Of a DNA stretch of 64,000 nt, positions 32,760 through 41,535 are shown piece by piece. Origin of the DNA: Hymenobacter sp. HSC-4F20. Its GTDB lineage: Bacteria > Bacteroidota > Bacteroidia > Cytophagales > Hymenobacteraceae. Under the pieces are notes generated by a model. The model did not search any database, was not told where the DNA came from, and saw only the letters and a program-made list of their open reading frames with translations. How positions within the stretch are numbered: position 1 is the first letter of the stretch; each line of letters opens with the position of its first letter. Where the stretch lies: contig NZ_JAHZTD010000004.1 of the NCBI RefSeq assembly GCF_019599275.1, forward strand, positions 124,001 to 188,000, given 5' to 3'. A program made the position numbers and the translations under genes.

Positions 32760-35042
32760 TTACCGGGAAAGCTCTTGGAAGTAACGCTGAGCCAAGCGGT
32801 TTGCCGGGGCGGGCGCGTGAGTAGGAGACGCTGCCGGAAGCGGGAGCAGGCTGGTGAGGGCGCGCTCCAGCGACGTGGAGGCCAAGGTGGTAACCGGTTG
32901 TTGCTGCCGCAGGGCAGCAGTGAGCCGCCGCAGCTCACGCAGGGCGCTCAGATAAGCGCCGGGCTGCTGAAGGGCGGCCCGGGACAGCTCAGGCCCGGCC
33001 TGTTCCAGCGTGGCCGCTGCACCCGGCGGCCGCTCCCCGGCGCGTAGTTGCGTGAGCACCCGCAGGGCGGCACGCACCACGGGCTGGCGGGCAGGAGCGG
33101 GTAGCTGCTGCTGGCGGCGCGGGGCTGCCGCGCCGGTAAGGTCGCCGGTTAAGCGGGTAGTAGCTTCTGGCATAGGAGGAGGCGTAAAACCGGCTTTTTT
33201 AACGTAGGCCCGGGTTTGTTGCTGCACTTGCTTGAGCAGGCGGAGGGCGCGGTACTCAAACGGCAGCGCCTCGCGCGGCCGGCCGGTGCGTAGGCGCAGC
33301 TCGGCTTCCCACATCTGACCAAGCACGGCTTGCAGCTTGGCTTTGACGGCCGGCTCCAGGAAATCGGCCGTTTCGGAGTCGTCGTGGTGGTGGATGTACG
33401 GGTCCATCAGCTCGGCGGTCAGGGCGGCACCGGGCGCGGCATCGGCCGCAGCTCCGGCGTGCTCGTGGCTGTGGTCGTGTCCATCGGTGGGGGAGTGCTC
33501 TTCGGCAGCCGGGGTAGGCGCTTCGGTGTGGTCCTCGGCTACTACGGAGCCGAGACCAGGCGCTTCGGGCGGGGAATCGGCGGCGGGCGCCTGGGGCGCG
33601 GCCCCGATGGTCTCATCCGCTTCTTCGCCCAAAAACTTGCCGTAGCGCATCCGCAAGATCTTCTGATCGAAGCCAATGCCGTTGGAACGCTCCAGCAGCG
33701 TAGCGGCCGCCAGACTTTTCTGTTCTGCCAGCAGCTTTTCGGTATCAATGATAATCTGGCGCTGGCTGCGGAAGTAGGCGGGTTTGGCACTCACCCCCAA
33801 CGACACATCCAGGGCACTTTCCTGCACGGTGGTATCTTCCCACTGCACCAGGTAGGTATCGGAACGGGTGAACTGCTGGTGCGTATCCCAGGCCTGCAAG
33901 TAGAAATACACCTCGTCGCCGTAGGTCAGCCCCAGGGCGGGCAGGCGCAGCAAGTGCTGCACGCTCACTGTTGCGGGCTGCCCCCGTAGCACGGCGCTCA
34001 AGTCGGTAACTACCTCCCGGAACTTTACAGCCTCGCCCTGGCCCTGGGCAATGGTAGCTACCAGGCGGGCCCGGGTCAGGCCGAAGTCGTCGTGGAGCTG
34101 CGCACGCACCGCTACCTGTGGTGGCCGCCCGAATTCGACTAAGGTATAGGCTTTCGGGGTAAGCAGGCGGATAGTTGGGGCACGGTCGGGGTACACGTCG
34201 ATGGCGTATTCGTCGGAAACCTGCTGGCCCAACCGCAGACGGTAGAGGGCAGCGGTGTTCAGCGTCGTTTCGGCAATAAACTCCGTTGGCTGGCCGGCTA
34301 CCGGGCGCAGGCTCAGCCGGCGGCCCCCCAGTTCCAGCACGGGTGCCGGCTGCCCGGCTCGGCTTACCCGCACCGTCCAGCGTACCTGGCTCCCGCGCAG
34401 GCAGCGAAACGAAGCAGCGGAGGGGGAAAAGGCCCCCTGGTGGGTGTAAGCCGGCGGTGCTACCCGCAGGCGGGTTTCCAGAATGCGGGCTGCGGATGGG
34501 GGTTGGGTAGCCGGTTGCGTAAACCGCAGCTGAACCGGCTTTCCGGCTGGGGTGCTAGCCGCCTCAGCCGTGGGCCGCAGCCAGTATACGGCCCCCGCGA
34601 CCAGCAGCAGCAGGCCGCTCAGCAGCAGGGGGCGCCGAAAATCTACGGGTAGCAAGGGCCCGGCCGCGGCCAGCTCCGGCAGGCGCGCGCGCAGGCGCTG
34701 CTGCTGGAGCTGCTCCAGCAGGTTCAGGCGCTCCGGGGCGCGGAGCAGCAGGCCGGCACTGTCTTCGAGAATGGGATGCTGGCGGTTAAGACGCCGGGCC
34801 AGCTCAGGCAGCGCGACCCGCCAGATGCGCCAGAGCAGCACGGCCAGCCCACCCAGGGCGAGGCAGGCCGCAACTACTACCGTTGGGCGTGCTGCCGGCC
34901 ACCCGGCGTACCCTGCGGCCAGCAGCACGCCGCCCGCCAGGGCCGGTAGCAGCAGGGCGGCCGTGCGGCGCCGGGCCCACGAGCCCTGCGCTTCCCGCAA
35001 AGCGGCATCGGGGGCGGCAACGGTAGCAGTGAGTAAACTCAT
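32760..35042 (-). CDS. DUF4175-like membrane protein with His-rich segment
   Basis: 760 residues from MSLLTATVAAPDAALR; an earlier start overlaps the BatA gene and is unlikely. Membrane segments lie near residues 27-75 and 150-170 (LLLSGLLLLVAGAVYWL), followed by a long extracytoplasmic and coiled-coil region. A His/Asp/Glu-rich stretch (TDGHDHSHEHAGAAAD, then YIHHHDDSE) near residue 545-590 could bind metal. The pattern fits the DUF4175-type proteins found with MoxR-BatA clusters in Bacteroidota. It is 31 bases after BatA and 42 before the next gene, so the three are one operon. Confidence 0.7.
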   Translation of the reverse strand: MSLLTATVAAPDAALREAQGSWARRRTAALLLPALAGGVLLAAGYAGWPAARPTVVVAACLALGGLAVLLWRIWRVALPELARRLNRQHPILEDSAGLLLRAPERLNLLEQLQQQRLRARLPELAAAGPLLPVDFRRPLLLSGLLLLVAGAVYWLRPTAEAASTPAGKPVQLRFTQPATQPPSAARILETRLRVAPPAYTHQGAFSPSAASFRCLRGSQVRWTVRVSRAGQPAPVLELGGRRLSLRPVAGQPTEFIAETTLNTAALYRLRLGQQVSDEYAIDVYPDRAPTIRLLTPKAYTLVEFGRPPQVAVRAQLHDDFGLTRARLVATIAQGQGEAVKFREVVTDLSAVLRGQPATVSVQHLLRLPALGLTYGDEVYFYLQAWDTHQQFTRSDTYLVQWEDTTVQESALDVSLGVSAKPAYFRSQRQIIIDTEKLLAEQKSLAAATLLERSNGIGFDQKILRMRYGKFLGEEADETIGAAPQAPAADSPPEAPGLGSVVAEDHTEAPTPAAEEHSPTDGHDHSHEHAGAAADAAPGAALTAELMDPYIHHHDDSETADFLEPAVKAKLQAVLGQMWEAELRLRTGRPREALPFEYRALRLLKQVQQQTRAYVKKAGFTPPPMPEATTRLTGDLTGAAAPRRQQQLPAPARQPVVRAALRVLTQLRAGERPPGAAATLEQAGPELSRAALQQPGAYLSALRELRRLTAALRQQQPVTTLASTSLERALTSLLPLPAASPTHAPAPANRLAQRYFQELSR

Positions 35043-35073
35043 TTCGGGAGAAATACGAGAAGTCAGGAAGGGT

Positions 35074-36633
35074 TTAGGCAGCGGGAAGTCTGCCGGGTAA
35101 GCGCCGGGCCGCCAGCAGCCGCTCCAGGGCAAAAAGGAGGCCCGCCGCCGCTACCAGCCACGGAGTCAGGTCACGGAGAGGTACTTTATCTTCGGCGGCC
35201 GGGGTAGCAGTCTGTGTTGGGAAAGGGTTGCTCAACTGGCGCAAAGGCATAGGGCGCGGGTCGGAGCCCGGGGCAGCCAGGGAAGCGGGCAGGAGCAGGG
35301 GCAGGAGCAGAGCTGGCAGCTCGGGGCTGTCGGCCAGCTCGCTCCACTGTGGATCAGGGCGGGTGTGCAGGTAGTAGCGGCTGCCACGACCTTCCGTGCG
35401 GGCGGTCAGCAGGGGCCGGTTGGTAGCCGATGCCCAGCGGGGTATCCCGGCCCGGCGGGCGGTATCGAGGCGCAGAAGCCGGATAGGAGCTGTGCTGCCT
35501 GGGGGCAGGTAGCTGTCCGCTGCATCCTGCCCCCGACCCCGGGCTTCCTCCCAAATCTGCAGGCCGGCCGAAACCCGCCGGGCCCACTCGGCAGGCAGGG
35601 GTGCTTCGCGCAGCCAAAAAAGCCAGTCCAGCGAGTCGGGAATGGTAGAAGTAGTCGTTACCCGGAGCCGGGGGGGCAGGGGCAGCACAGAGCCGGCCGC
35701 CCGCAGCGCCGCCGTAAGTGCCTCGGCGGCGGGGGCGTGGGTGGCATCGGTGCTTACGGCCAGGCGAAGCGGCCGGGTCAGTAAGGGAAGCGCCCGGCGG
35801 GCGCCGCCGGGTGCCAGGGTCGTGAGCTGCTGGCGCTGCGCGTCGAAATCAACTGTTACGCCCGTTCCCAGGCCAGAAACCAAGCCGCTCGTGGTCGGCC
35901 ACGCCCGCCGGATACGCCGGAAAACGGTGCTCCTCTCGGCGCCGGCCGCCAGCAGGAGCACGAGGCTATCGGGGTGGGGGCGCCAGGCGGCCACGGGCCA
36001 CGTCACGGAGTCGGCGGGCGGGAGCGGTACCCAGCGGACAGTGGCCGGCAGGGCCGGACGGCTGCCCCGGAATGCCTCCAGGGTAAGCGGGGCTACCACT
36101 ACCAGGGGGCGTCCGGGAAGGGAGTCGGCGGCCTGCTGCACGCTGCTCCATAAAGAGAGGGGCGTGGTAGCAGGAGTATGGGCTAGGCTGACCGCGGTAG
36201 TATCGGCCGTGCGGGCATCCGCCAGCCCCACTGCGGCCCAGGACGTGGGCAAGCCTGGCCGCGGGCTGCCCAGGTAGCGCAGCTCATAGCCGCGGCGGCG
36301 CAGCGAGTCCAGCAGGGGGCGTACAGTGGCCAACTGCGCCGGCGAAGCGGCCGGACTTAGCAGCACCTGTCCTCGCCGGGGCAGCGGGAGCCGGCGTTGG
36401 GCTGGGCCGGCTAGGGCCAACGCCAGTAGGCCAAGGATGCCAGCGCGCAGCAGCAGCAGCAGCACTTGTTCGGGCTTAATGCTGCGCAGGCGTTGGTTGG
36501 CCGCCGCTTCCAGCCACCGCAGGCTGCCTACTGGCACTACCCGCCCCGGCCGCCGGTTCCAGAGGTAAATAGCCAGCGGCACGGCCAGCCCCAGCAGGGC
36601 CAGCCATCCGGCGGAGGCATGGAGGAAAAACAA
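35074..36633 (-). CDS. BatA-domain membrane protein
   Basis: 519 residues from a TTG giving MFFLHASAGWLALLGLAVP; the frame extends to 36714 but without family sequence and no ATG fits. The N-terminus (LALLGLAVPLAIYLWNRR and VGSLRWLEAA) is the aerotolerance BatA N-terminal domain. Two more membrane segments follow at about residue 60-80 and at the C-terminus (LTPWLVAAAGLLFALERLLA). The middle resembles a vWA-like periplasmic region without an obvious MIDAS motif. It belongs with MoxR and DUF58 in this block. Confidence 0.8.
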   Translation of the reverse strand: MFFLHASAGWLALLGLAVPLAIYLWNRRPGRVVPVGSLRWLEAAANQRLRSIKPEQVLLLLLRAGILGLLALALAGPAQRRLPLPRRGQVLLSPAASPAQLATVRPLLDSLRRRGYELRYLGSPRPGLPTSWAAVGLADARTADTTAVSLAHTPATTPLSLWSSVQQAADSLPGRPLVVVAPLTLEAFRGSRPALPATVRWVPLPPADSVTWPVAAWRPHPDSLVLLLAAGAERSTVFRRIRRAWPTTSGLVSGLGTGVTVDFDAQRQQLTTLAPGGARRALPLLTRPLRLAVSTDATHAPAAEALTAALRAAGSVLPLPPRLRVTTTSTIPDSLDWLFWLREAPLPAEWARRVSAGLQIWEEARGRGQDAADSYLPPGSTAPIRLLRLDTARRAGIPRWASATNRPLLTARTEGRGSRYYLHTRPDPQWSELADSPELPALLLPLLLPASLAAPGSDPRPMPLRQLSNPFPTQTATPAAEDKVPLRDLTPWLVAAAGLLFALERLLAARRLPGRLPAA

Positions 36634-36861
36634 CGAAGGCAAGCAGCGAATCTGGTTTCTGGTGACGAAGTATACGCAACTTCTGCAAGCTACCTCCCGC
36701 CGGAAAGTAGGCAAAACAGAAACACAGACACAACTTCAGGTGTCGGCGTTGCGGCTCCTGCGGGAACTACTCCGTAAATTCAGCAGCTGCCGGCTCTTCG
36801 CTCACTAACGCGGTCCGACCTGCTCCGGAAGCTCCCCGCCAATTCCGTCCGTTGTTTTTCC

Positions 36862-37521
36862 TTACGGGTGTGGGCTAGTGAGCTGCTGACCCAGCGAAGC
36901 CAGTAGCGTAGTCATGGCCTCCTCAATGCCCTGGCATTGCTGGAGCATGCGCGGTTTGGGCGCTCCTTTCTCCGTGTACTGATCGTAGTTGCGCAGAACT
37001 GGCTCCACAGGCTGCCGGTAAGTTTGAGTGGCCGTGGTGCCCAGGCGGGAAAACTCATCCTGGCGGAGCCACCCCACCAAGCCATCGGCCGCCAACCCGC
37101 TGCCGGCATCGGCGGCGGCCACCGTAACCGGGTAGCTTGGGTAGCTGATGTCGGTCAGCTCGTAGCGCAACGCCCCGTTCTGCACCCGGAAGCAGAAGCG
37201 AAAAAGCACGTTGAACTTACGGGCATCCTGGTTTTTCTGGGCCGGCGCATGGGCCTGCACAATGGCCCGACCTATCAGCACGCCGCGGGTGGCATCGGCA
37301 AACTGTACCACCGACCTGTAGTCTTCAAACTGCCGGGCCAGCCACTCCTGCGCACGGCCGTACAGCTCAGCGGCCGGCAGGGTAGGAACCGGCAGGGTCC
37401 CGCGGTAGCTGATAAGCTGGGTAGTACTATCGATAGGCACTACTGGTAGCGCCCGGGCGTACTGTGCCCAGCTGGCGTGAGACAAACAACTAAGAGCTGC
37501 AGCGAGAAAATAGTGCTTCAT
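36862..37521 (-). CDS. DUF4468 domain-containing secreted protein
   Basis: 219 residues from MKHYFLAAALSCLSH. A signal peptide ends near SWAQYA. The body (YRGTLPVPTLPAAELYGRAQ, EWLARQFEDYRSVVQF, VLFRFCFRVQNGALRYELTD) matches the DUF4468 family with TBP-like fold, common in exported Bacteroidota proteins. Biochemical role unknown. It lies between DUF58 and BatA on the same strand (64-base and 228-base gaps), so it may be part of the same transcript or an insertion. Confidence 0.82.
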   Translation of the reverse strand: MKHYFLAAALSCLSHASWAQYARALPVVPIDSTTQLISYRGTLPVPTLPAAELYGRAQEWLARQFEDYRSVVQFADATRGVLIGRAIVQAHAPAQKNQDARKFNVLFRFCFRVQNGALRYELTDISYPSYPVTVAAADAGSGLAADGLVGWLRQDEFSRLGTTATQTYRQPVEPVLRNYDQYTEKGAPKPRMLQQCQGIEEAMTTLLASLGQQLTSPHP

Positions 37522-37585
37522 AACCAAAGGAATACGGTAGAATATCAGGTAAAGCAACTATTCAGCCGGACTCCCGGATAGCGGC

Positions 37586-38458
37586 CTATGCCAGACTACG
37601 CCGCCGCAGGAACTCGCGCAGGGCGCTGGTTAGGGCCTCTGCGGTGCTGAGCTGGTAGTAATCGAAGCTGTGGGTGCGGGCGCGTTGGGCCGTGTCGCGG
37701 AGCCACTGCTGCAGGTGTTGCTGCCAGGTGCGGCGCTGCTGATCGGCATTGAGCTGCAAGGTGCGCCCGGTTTCCAGGTCCTCGAAGGTTATGGCTCCGC
37801 GGAAAGTGAATTCCAGCTCATTGCGGGCCAGCAGCTGGAGCAGCAGTACTTCGCCGGAGGCAGCGCGCAGCCGGGTCAGGAGCCGCTCAATCTCCCCGTT
37901 TTCCTCGTACAAATCACTCACGCAAATGGTCAGGGCCGGTTGGCGGCGGGCCGTGAGCGGGGCCAGGGTAGCCGCATCGGGGAAAGAGCCGGTGGCTTCG
38001 GTAGTTTCCAGGGCGTGGTAGAGGCGCGGCAACTGGCGGGCATCGGCGCGGGGCGGCAGGTGGCGCAGGCCGGCCGGGTGCAGAATGGTAAGCGCCACGG
38101 CGTCGCCCTGCTGGCTGGCTACGTAGGCCAGGGCCGCGCACAGCAGCCGGCCATAGTCGAGCTTGGTGAGGCCATTATCGTCGCGGTGGTTCATGCTGGC
38201 GGTGGCATCCAGCACCAGGTGTACCACCAGGCTGGTATCTACCTCCGATTCGCGCAGGTAGTACCGGTCGGAACGGGCCGCCAGGCGCCAATCAAGGCGG
38301 CGCAGGTCGTCGCCGGGCTGGTAGGGGCGGTACTGGCTGAACTCCAACCCTGCCCCGCGCCGCCGGCTGGCGTGCGCCCCGTGCAGCAGGCCTTCGGCGG
38401 CACGCTTGGCGGCTAACGGCAGGTTGTGCAGGGCGTGGAGGTGTTCGGGCGTTAGCAT
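37586..38458 (-). CDS. DUF58 domain protein (vWA-like)
   Basis: 290 residues from MLTPEHLHALHNL; an earlier start lies in the inverted repeat region and is rejected. The DUF58 signature is complete: GAGLEFSQYRPYQPGDDLRR, then LDWRLAARSDRYYLRESE and the vWA metal site DATASMNH. DUF58 proteins are usual partners of MoxR AAA+ ATPases, which remodel or load vWA proteins. It is directly downstream of MoxR in this block. Confidence 0.92.
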   Translation of the reverse strand: MLTPEHLHALHNLPLAAKRAAEGLLHGAHASRRRGAGLEFSQYRPYQPGDDLRRLDWRLAARSDRYYLRESEVDTSLVVHLVLDATASMNHRDDNGLTKLDYGRLLCAALAYVASQQGDAVALTILHPAGLRHLPPRADARQLPRLYHALETTEATGSFPDAATLAPLTARRQPALTICVSDLYEENGEIERLLTRLRAASGEVLLLQLLARNELEFTFRGAITFEDLETGRTLQLNADQQRRTWQQHLQQWLRDTAQRARTHSFDYYQLSTAEALTSALREFLRRRSLA

Positions 38459-38467
38459 GCTTGTATA

Positions 38468-38582
38468 GGGTAGGAGGGTGTGAGGGTAGGGGTTAGAGAG
38501 GTAGGACAATACAAATACAATAGAGAAGCGCAGTAGAAAGGCCGGTATGCGTCCCGACCCCTGCCCTCACACCTTCCTACCC
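38468..38582. repeat. Imperfect inverted repeat between moxR and DUF58 gene
   Basis: 26-base arms at 38468-38493 and 38557-38582 are complementary with two mismatches. The arms are made of GGGTAGGAGGGTGTGAGGG-type sequence and lie within 10 bases of both flanking genes, leaving a loop of about 63 bases. It could fold in the operon mRNA. Confidence 0.65.
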
Positions 38583-38589
38583 GCGCACC

Positions 38590-39567
38590 CTATAAGGAAA
38601 CTGCCTTCAGTAGCTCCCGCACGGCATCGTCGGGCGTCAGGTTTTCGGCTTCGGCGTTAAAGTTGAGCAGCACGCGGTGGCGCAGTACGGCCGGGGCCAG
38701 GGCCTGAATATCTTCCAGGGTAGCAGCAAAGCGGCCGTGAATGAGGGCCCGGGCCTTGGCGCACAGAATCAGGGCCTGACCCGCGCGCGGACCCGCACCC
38801 CAGCGGCCATAGTCGCGGATAAACTTCACCTCCGACGTTGCCGGGCGGGTAGCGCGCACCAGCCGGTTTACCAGGCTCAGCAGCTCCTCGCTGATGCTCA
38901 CCTGGCGCGTAAGCTGCTGCAACTGCCGTACTTCCTCGCCGCCCAGCACCGGCTGCACCTGCTGGCGACTGGTGCCCGTGGTGCCGCTCAGCACAGCCAG
39001 TTCCTCCTGCTCGGTGGGGTAGCCAATGCGAACGTAGAGCAGAAATCGGTCGAGTTGGGCCTCGGGTAAGGGGTAGGTGCCGCTCTGCTCAATGGGGTTC
39101 TGGGTGGCCAGCAGAAAGAACGGCTTGGGCAGGGCGTGCTCCTGGCCGGCGTACGTTACGTGCCCTTCCTGCATAGCCTCCAGCAAAGCTGCCTGGGTTT
39201 TGGGCGGCGTCCGGTTGATTTCATCGGCCAAGACGAGGCTGGCGAAAATAGGCCCCTCATTGAACTTGAACGAGCGGTGCCCGGTGCCGTGGTCTTCCTC
39301 CAGAATTTCAGTGCCCAGAATGTCGGTGGGCATCAGGTCAGGGGTGAACTGAATGCGGCGGAAGGGCAGGTCGGTGGCCTGGGCCAGGGTGCGCACTAGC
39401 AGGGTTTTGGCCAGGCCGGGCACGCCTTCCAGCAGGGCGTGGCCCCCGGCCAGCAGGGCTACCAGCACTTCATCCAGCACTTGCTGCTGGCCCACAATCA
39501 CCTTCCCGATTTCCTGTTTAAGCTGCGGTATTTTCTGAAGTAGGCGAGTTACGTCTTGTTCGGTCAC
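38590..39567 (-). CDS. MoxR-family AAA+ ATPase
   Basis: 325 residues. Motifs are all present: KVIVGQQQVLDEVLVALL, Walker A GVPGLAKT, RIQFTPDLMPTDILGTEI, Walker B LVLADEINRTPPKTQAALLE, and the sensor ATQNPIEQSGTYPLPEAQLD. MoxR ATPases act as chaperones that mature or assemble vWA-domain complexes, often at the envelope. The gene opens the DUF58-DUF4468-BatA-DUF4175 series on the minus strand. Confidence 0.95.
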   Translation of the reverse strand: MTEQDVTRLLQKIPQLKQEIGKVIVGQQQVLDEVLVALLAGGHALLEGVPGLAKTLLVRTLAQATDLPFRRIQFTPDLMPTDILGTEILEEDHGTGHRSFKFNEGPIFASLVLADEINRTPPKTQAALLEAMQEGHVTYAGQEHALPKPFFLLATQNPIEQSGTYPLPEAQLDRFLLYVRIGYPTEQEELAVLSGTTGTSRQQVQPVLGGEEVRQLQQLTRQVSISEELLSLVNRLVRATRPATSEVKFIRDYGRWGAGPRAGQALILCAKARALIHGRFAATLEDIQALAPAVLRHRVLLNFNAEAENLTPDDAVRELLKAVSL

Positions 39568-39742
39568 GGAAAAGCAAGGTTGAGAAGTCGGGAGAGAAGC
39601 TGGGGCACTAGCATAAAGTCAGCTATAGTACCGCAAGGATGCTTGATAAATGAGTTTTGCCTTGTTTTTTATTGGCTTGATAAAGTCTGATTGGGTAGCC
39701 GACTGGTTTGCGGGCCCCAGTTGCAAGTATCTATTTCGGCCC

Positions 39743-39979
39743 ATGATACACAACTACCTCCGCAATTTTCAACTGGCCCAACGGGTTTCCCTGGTATTTG
39801 TGCCGGGCCTCGTCAGCGGTGCCCTGCCCGCCCAAGCACCCACGGGTTCCCTACTCCCACGTAAGGCTCCAGCCTTTTGTCACGTCCTGCGGCTAGCTAT
39901 AGGCGGCATTCTGATCCGGAATTATAAGAGCGGTGCGGTATTCGACGGCCGCCGCATCAGCCTGGGGTACCGGGTTTAA
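39743..39979 (+). pseudogene. Truncated paralogue of the barrel-like gene at 40021
   Basis: 78-residue frame beginning MIHNYLRNFQLAQRVSL. Its middle, LPAQAPTGSLLPRKAPAFCH then VLRLAIGGILIRNY, parallels CQAQGQVLLPADSVGGCSVI and RLDIGGPL of the next gene. Its end, FDGRRISLGYRV, parallels LPDGRLGVAYRWGKLG. The roughly 130 residues between are missing, so it looks like an internally deleted copy. Small expression cannot be excluded, since the frame is intact. Confidence 0.5.
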
Positions 39980-40020
39980 GCTCGCTCAATTATTCTTTAC
40001 TCTATAGCTCTGTTTCGCTT

Positions 40021-40662
40021 ATGCACCATTGCGGCCTTCTTCTCCTGACTACTACGCTTGCTCTAATAGTAAAGGCGTCTCCCTGCCAAGCGCAAGGCCA
40101 AGTGCTACTTCCTGCCGACTCTGTTGGGGGTTGCAGCGTAATCCGGCTTGATATAGGGGGGCCGCTTGGGTTTACCGCTGACTATAATTTCATGCGGCGC
40201 TATTTCAAGCCAATTGTACCCGTACTGCTGTCCTATGAGCGAGTTGTTGACCCCCACAAAAGCGTAGGAGTTGAGGTATTACTCTGGGGCGGTCGGCCGC
40301 AGGATGTCAGGTGGGGCGGTGGCATACAAGGGCGGTACTATTTAGTAAGTCAGCTGCGTCCGGCAGAAGGACTATACCTAGCTGGGGCAGTGCGCTACCG
40401 AGCGGTTCGCACCGATTTGGGATACCGCGACTGGTGGCAGCACTGGGCTGGGCCGGGCCTGTCGGTTGGGTGGCAACTGTTTAATCGGAAAGGCCATTGG
40501 GGCGTTGATGTGGCCTTAGGAGTGAATTACTGGGGCCCACTTTCCTCTGACGTTCCGCTTGGTAGCTTAACTAATCTCGATGAAAGTATGTACCAGAAAA
40601 GCCGCCTGCTACCTGATGGCCGCCTGGGAGTAGCATACCGCTGGGGTAAACTAGGCCGTTAG
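40021..40662 (+). CDS. Exported outer-membrane-barrel-like hypothetical protein
   Basis: 213 residues. Signal peptide MHHCGLLLLTTTLALIVKAS, cut near SPCQAQ. The mature part has alternating strands ending in aromatic residues (GIQGRYYLVSQL, LYLAGAVRYRAV, LSVGWQLF, WGVDVALGVNYWG, RLGVAYRWG), as expected of a small beta barrel in the outer membrane. No family name is certain. A truncated relative precedes it at 39743. It is convergent with the DUF4159 gene, overlapping by 12 bases at the stops. Confidence 0.7.
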   Translation: MHHCGLLLLTTTLALIVKASPCQAQGQVLLPADSVGGCSVIRLDIGGPLGFTADYNFMRRYFKPIVPVLLSYERVVDPHKSVGVEVLLWGGRPQDVRWGGGIQGRYYLVSQLRPAEGLYLAGAVRYRAVRTDLGYRDWWQHWAGPGLSVGWQLFNRKGHWGVDVALGVNYWGPLSSDVPLGSLTNLDESMYQKSRLLPDGRLGVAYRWGKLGR

Positions 40663-41274
40663 CGCATACAGGATGATGTTGACCCCGAACTTGGTGTTGT
40701 CCTCGGCCAGGAAGCGCTTGTTGCGGAAGTCGTAGTCCCACTCGCAGCCATAATCCTTGTTGGAGTAGAGCACGGCCAGGCGCCCGTTCATCTCGATTCC
40801 CTTCAGGTAGTCGTGCACCAGGTCGTCGCCCCAGCCGTTAAGCTCGAAGCCGGTGTTGGGCGGACCTTCCGGAAACTTGAAAAACTGCGAATAGATGGGG
40901 TGGGTTTTGGGAAGCTTCTTCAGCGCCCCGGCGCCAAAGCATACGCGCATCTGCTCCTCAAAGGAGCGGGCAAATAGCCCGTCGATATCGTGGTTGCAGT
41001 CGTCGACGAACACGAAGCCGCCCCCGCGGACGTACTGCTCGAAGTTCTTTTTTTCCGCCGCCGAGAATTGCACCAGCCGGTGCCCTGAGAGGTAGCAGAA
41101 GGGGTAGCGAAACAGCTCCGGCGAGTCGAGAGCCACTACTTTCTCCTTGGCATTGACGGGCACTTTCGTGTATTGGACCAGGGAGTGGAGCAAGTTGGCG
41201 GGCATCCGTTCGTCCACGGCATCCCAGTCGCCGGAGCGGTATTGTAGGCGCACAAAGGTGAAGGGAGCAGGCAT
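40651..41274 (-). CDS. DUF4159 domain protein
   Basis: 207 residues. FTFVRLQYRSGDWDAV at the start, then FCYLSGHRLVQFSAAEKKNF, EQYVRGGGFVFVDDCNHDID and a WGDDLVHDYLKGIEMNGR segment are characteristic of DUF4159, which has a glutamine-amidotransferase-like fold. The family often occurs with MoxR, DUF58, BatA and TldD/PmbA genes, as here. No signal peptide is seen in this reading. Catalytic activity is unknown. Confidence 0.88.
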   Translation of the reverse strand: MPAPFTFVRLQYRSGDWDAVDERMPANLLHSLVQYTKVPVNAKEKVVALDSPELFRYPFCYLSGHRLVQFSAAEKKNFEQYVRGGGFVFVDDCNHDIDGLFARSFEEQMRVCFGAGALKKLPKTHPIYSQFFKFPEGPPNTGFELNGWGDDLVHDYLKGIEMNGRLAVLYSNKDYGCEWDYDFRNKRFLAEDNTKFGVNIILYALTA

Positions 41275-41535
41275 GCGGAGAGCTAAAAAGAGAAGATGCG
41301 GGGCAAAGACACCAGGTATAGAGCCGAGGTGGCTTGCAAGAAGCGAGAAAGTTGGGAAGTTTCGGCGTGCCCAGGGCGCAAGTTCTGCCGAAAATAAAGC
41401 GGAGTTTGGCAGGCTCGGGTGTCTGCTGGAAAGCAGCTCGGCAAGTCGTAATTCCGAAAGTCGACCATACCTCAGGCAGAAGGTTTTACGTTACTACCCA
41501 GCACCTGCTCGTATAACCACTTCACTACCTGCGCT

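Noticed and set aside
36633..36714. Longer N-terminus of the BatA protein
   Set aside because: The added residues (including several Cys and Arg) do not resemble the start of the BatA domain, which normally begins at the first hydrophobic stretch.
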